A stretch of DNA of 39,563 bases from Prevotella sp. (GTDB lineage Bacteria; Bacteroidota; Bacteroidia; Bacteroidales; Bacteroidaceae). Both the position numbers and the translations under genes were made by a program. The notes beneath the pieces were generated by a model, which saw only the letters and a list, made by a program, of their open reading frames with translations, was not told the DNA's origin and did no database searches. Location of the stretch: positions 1 through 39,563 of the forward strand of contig JALEWR010000104.1 of the NCBI GenBank assembly GCA_022783515.1, written 5' to 3'. Every line of letters begins with the position of its first letter. Position 1 is the first letter of the stretch. This document shows, piece after piece, positions 37,004-39,563 of this stretch.

Positions 37004-38511
37004 TGACACGTCTACAATACTTCTATATAATAATAGGTGTATGCCTTGCAGGCCATGGCTTTGCTGCCACACCCGACTCTACGCGTGTGGAACGAGCAAG
37101 TTGGTGGCATGGATTGGCTGACGCAGGCCGGCAAAACCCTGCTTTTATGGCAGACGCCTTCAGATACAGCCGGTCCGAACTGTCTTTACACGCCGATTAT
37201 AAGCATCAGAACCAACCTCTTGTCCTGCAAGAAGGGAAAGGCCACTTCCTGCCGCAAGCTGCGGTCAATACCTATCTTAAAATGTCCGGTCGCTCTGCGG
37301 TATGGGGAGAAGCCTCATATATGAATGGACAGCAGAATGACCAGCTCTGGAACTCCACTGCCGATTATGCTTTGCTTGCTCCATATGTACTTGCCGACAG
37401 TGTGGGGGGGAATGTCCGACGCGAACGTTATATACTCACCGGTGGATATGGCACTCATATAAAGAAATGGATGGTGGGCGGAGAACTCCGTTTGCGTGCC
37501 GAGCAAGCCTATCGTACCGTCGACCCACGCATGAGAGGCGTCATCACCGATCTTACCCTAAAAATGGGAACTGCGTATAATACACAGAATTATAGATGGG
37601 GAATGGCGGTGTGGGCTAATATTTATAAGCAGGCAACCGATGTGGATATCTATAACGAATTGGGAGGAGCAGCCGAATATGTCATGCTTGGATTAGGCAA
37701 TTATAATCGTCGCTTTTCGGGTTCAAATACCGATATTTATGTCAAGGGAGGTGCTACCGGTACCCTCCTTTCACTTCATCCCTTGCAGGGCAGCGGCTTT
37801 TTTGCCGACCTTCTCCTTTCCTCACTTCGCCATCAACGCATTTCCGACTCGCATAATTATCTTCCTCTTACCATGCTTTATACCACGCGGGCAAGTATTA
37901 CTGCCGGTTGGAAGCACGATGCTTGCCGGCGGTATGCCCTCTATGCCACACTCAGCACGCAGCGTAAGCATGGTGATGAGTATATAACCGGCGATGCCGT
38001 AGGGGGTATTTATCCCACATTGGCACAGCTGACAATGTATAAACATCATCATACGGCGGCATATCTCACAGCCCTTTATGGCGGTAGCCGTCCCTCTGTA
38101 TGGAATGTCAAGGCTGTCATTGGCTTTCAAGATGACAACGAACGTTATGTTTATCCGGAACGGAAACAAACGGTGAAACATCTTTTCGGCTCGTTGCAGG
38201 GGCAGTCTTTTTTTGCACCCACAGAACGTTTAACCGTGGAAGGTTATTTAAAGGCTGCTTATTATGCCTCACTCCAATCAGCCATATTGATGCCTTATGC
38301 CGAAATGAAACCCTCCATTATCAGTCTGGTAGACCATAATTATGCACAGTTGCGTGCATCCTATACCTGGATAGAAACTCATTGGCGTGCCGACTGTCAA
38401 CCGCTACGTTCACGCTATGCTCTCTTTATGGCATTAAGGGTTGCCGCTGCTTTTAACAATGTGGCAAACAACCACCTGCATTTGCAACTGACTGCCGGAG
38501 TAACTTTTTGA
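37003..38511 (+). CDS. predicted outer-membrane beta-barrel protein, DUF6850-like
   Basis: 502 aa from ATG 37003, whose A overlaps the preceding TGA stop (TGATG); the frame's upstream TTG is not needed. Signal peptide MTRLQYFYIIIGVCLAGHGFAA. The mature protein has alternating amphipathic strands rich in Tyr and Trp (WGEASYMNGQQND, YILTGGYGTHIKKWMVGGELRLR, RWGMAVWANIYKQATDV) and ends in a strand with terminal Phe (LHLQLTAGVTF), as expected of a ~20-strand barrel. There is no plug or TonB box. The N-terminal region (WWHGLADAGRQNPAFMADAF) and its place beside a DUF4876-type gene suggest the DUF6850 family; I recall this pairing but could not check it. Function unknown. Confidence 0.72.
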   Translation: MTRLQYFYIIIGVCLAGHGFAATPDSTRVERASWWHGLADAGRQNPAFMADAFRYSRSELSLHADYKHQNQPLVLQEGKGHFLPQAAVNTYLKMSGRSAVWGEASYMNGQQNDQLWNSTADYALLAPYVLADSVGGNVRRERYILTGGYGTHIKKWMVGGELRLRAEQAYRTVDPRMRGVITDLTLKMGTAYNTQNYRWGMAVWANIYKQATDVDIYNELGGAAEYVMLGLGNYNRRFSGSNTDIYVKGGATGTLLSLHPLQGSGFFADLLLSSLRHQRISDSHNYLPLTMLYTTRASITAGWKHDACRRYALYATLSTQRKHGDEYITGDAVGGIYPTLAQLTMYKHHHTAAYLTALYGGSRPSVWNVKAVIGFQDDNERYVYPERKQTVKHLFGSLQGQSFFAPTERLTVEGYLKAAYYASLQSAILMPYAEMKPSIISLVDHNYAQLRASYTWIETHWRADCQPLRSRYALFMALRVAAAFNNVANNHLHLQLTAGVTF

Positions 38512-38539
38512 AAACAATAACATCAAACAAATAAAAAAT

Positions 38540-39563
38540 ATGAATACAAAGAAAATTTTAATGAGTTTCATGGTGCTTTTAACCATGAGTTTTGCTTTTG
38601 TAGCTTGTTCGGATGATGACAAGAACACACCGACTGCTCCTGTTTCCATGGCATTGGAAATGCCGATTAATCTCAAGGTCGACTCCTTGAAGAATGCCGT
38701 TGCAACCTTTACCAATGTACAAACGGGTGGGGTCTACACCCTTACGGGTTTTATCACTTCCGACGGAACATATACTGCCACACTTTCCAATATTCCGGTG
38801 GGAACTTATAACGTTGCAGTGACCGGCAAGGTATTTTATGCAATAGGAGGCACAGCCTCCTCTATCGACGTGACAGCTGTGCAAAATGGTGTGGTAGTGG
38901 CAGAGGGAACAACGCCGTCGAGCGTAAAGCTTGTACTCACACCATATAATGCCAAGGCAGGATTTGTTATCTCTGAGATGTATTTTACAGGAAGTGCAAC
39001 CCCTGAAGGCAAGGCTTATCTTCGCGACCAGTATGTGGTTATTACCAACAATACCGATCATACGCTTTATGCCGACAGCTTGGCATTTGTGGGCTCGGCA
39101 TTCAATAACTCGCAGAAGTATGACTATACCCCTGATATTATGAGTCAGGCTATCAGTGTTTCGGATATTTATATGATTCCGGGAAATGGCAAAGATGTGC
39201 CTGTGGAGGCAGGAAAAAGCCTGCTTTTGGCATTGGATGCACGCAATCACACACTCACCGCATCGACAGCTTATGATTTGAGCCATGCTAATTTTGAGTT
39301 TTATGATGAGAGTACAAATGCGTCTAAAGACAATGATAATGCAGAGGTTCCCAACCTCGACCGTTGGTATGCCGAAACCTTATCATTCTTCACACTCCAC
39401 TCAAGAGGTCTGCAAAGCTATGCACTTGTCAAGTTGCAAGGCAGTAAAGAAGATTTCCTTAAGAATAATTTCTATGAAGCCAAATATCTCTTCTCTTTTA
39501 ACGGACTTAATAAAGAGATGGTGAAGAAAGCCTATAAGATACCCAACGAGTGGGTGGTAGATG
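38540..39563 (+). CDS. DUF4876-like lipoprotein (3'-truncated by window edge)
   Basis: An open frame of 341 codons runs to the last base with no stop, so the C-terminus is missing. Start ATG 38540, 28 bases after the barrel gene. Signal peptide with lipobox FVAC, Cys23, followed by SDDDKN, a negatively charged stretch as in surface-exported Bacteroidetes lipoproteins. An N-terminal Ig-like or carboxypeptidase-like domain (~35-135) is shared with the short lipoprotein at 36623. The following domain (FVISEMYFTGS, YLRDQYVVITNNTDHTLYADSL, VPNLDRWYAETLSFFTLHSRG, AYKIPNEWVVD) has the look of DUF4876. Likely surface-exposed and the ligand-binding partner of the TonB receptor, by analogy with other receptor-lipoprotein pairs. 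Confidence 0.8.
   Translation, partial: MNTKKILMSFMVLLTMSFAFVACSDDDKNTPTAPVSMALEMPINLKVDSLKNAVATFTNVQTGGVYTLTGFITSDGTYTATLSNIPVGTYNVAVTGKVFYAIGGTASSIDVTAVQNGVVVAEGTTPSSVKLVLTPYNAKAGFVISEMYFTGSATPEGKAYLRDQYVVITNNTDHTLYADSLAFVGSAFNNSQKYDYTPDIMSQAISVSDIYMIPGNGKDVPVEAGKSLLLALDARNHTLTASTAYDLSHANFEFYDESTNASKDNDNAEVPNLDRWYAETLSFFTLHSRGLQSYALVKLQGSKEDFLKNNFYEAKYLFSFNGLNKEMVKKAYKIPNEWVVD

Overview
The window looks like a chromosomal segment of a Bacteroidales bacterium, most probably Prevotellaceae. The evidence is paired SusC/SusD outer-membrane proteins, an anti-sigma FecR with a DUF4974-type tail, a BspA-type leucine-rich repeat protein, C-terminal tails of the Prevotella sorting-domain type, AT-rich leaders without strong Shine-Dalgarno sites, and repeated TAnnTTTG -7 boxes. 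The species cannot be named from the sequence alone. I see no rRNA, tRNA or CRISPR array.

Layout. (1) 1-3277: the 3' three quarters of rpoC, followed by a strong hairpin terminator. (2) 3278-4549: a 1.27 kb gene-free stretch holding short hairpin repeats, a 228-bp MITE-like insertion-sequence remnant that still encodes a transposase zinc ribbon, and a ~273-bp element carrying five palindromic units at a ~22-bp period. (3) 4550-23017: a polysaccharide utilization locus (PUL): fecR, susC1, susD1, susC2, a susD2 whose protein contains an inserted GH16 glucanase domain, a multi-module surface lipoprotein, a GH3 beta-glucosidase, and a BspA-LRR/SGNH esterase. (4) 23110-26696, minus strand: dsbD and an L-cysteine desulfidase (cyuA/UPF0597). 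(5) 26697-27592: a long gene-free stretch with a second copy of the 22-bp-period element, then a large secreted GH33 sialidase (27593-31264). (6) 31628-33645: metY (minus) divergent from an Lrp/AsnC regulator, with direct repeats between them. (7) 33906 to the window end: a tightly packed outer-membrane cassette of a TonB-dependent receptor, a short lipoprotein, a predicted DUF6850-type beta-barrel and a DUF4876-type lipoprotein cut by the window edge.

How the genes fit together. The PUL probably binds and cuts a beta-glucan (laminarin-like or mixed-linkage) at the cell surface: lipoproteins bind it, the GH16 domain built into SusD2 can cut it internally, the two SusC transporters import oligosaccharides, and GH3 releases glucose. 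FecR and the STN domain of SusC1 suggest trans-envelope sigma/anti-sigma control, but the cognate ECF sigma gene is not next to fecR. CyuA (releases sulfide from cysteine), MetY (uses sulfide), Lrp and DsbD form a loose sulfur/thiol neighbourhood. The last cassette looks like an uptake system for an unknown ligand.

The most unusual items are the SusD2-GH16 insertion protein, the pair of 22-bp-phased repeat elements, the MITE-like IS remnant, the DUF4876/DUF6850 cassette with its paralogous short lipoprotein, and the phased direct repeats between metY and lrp.
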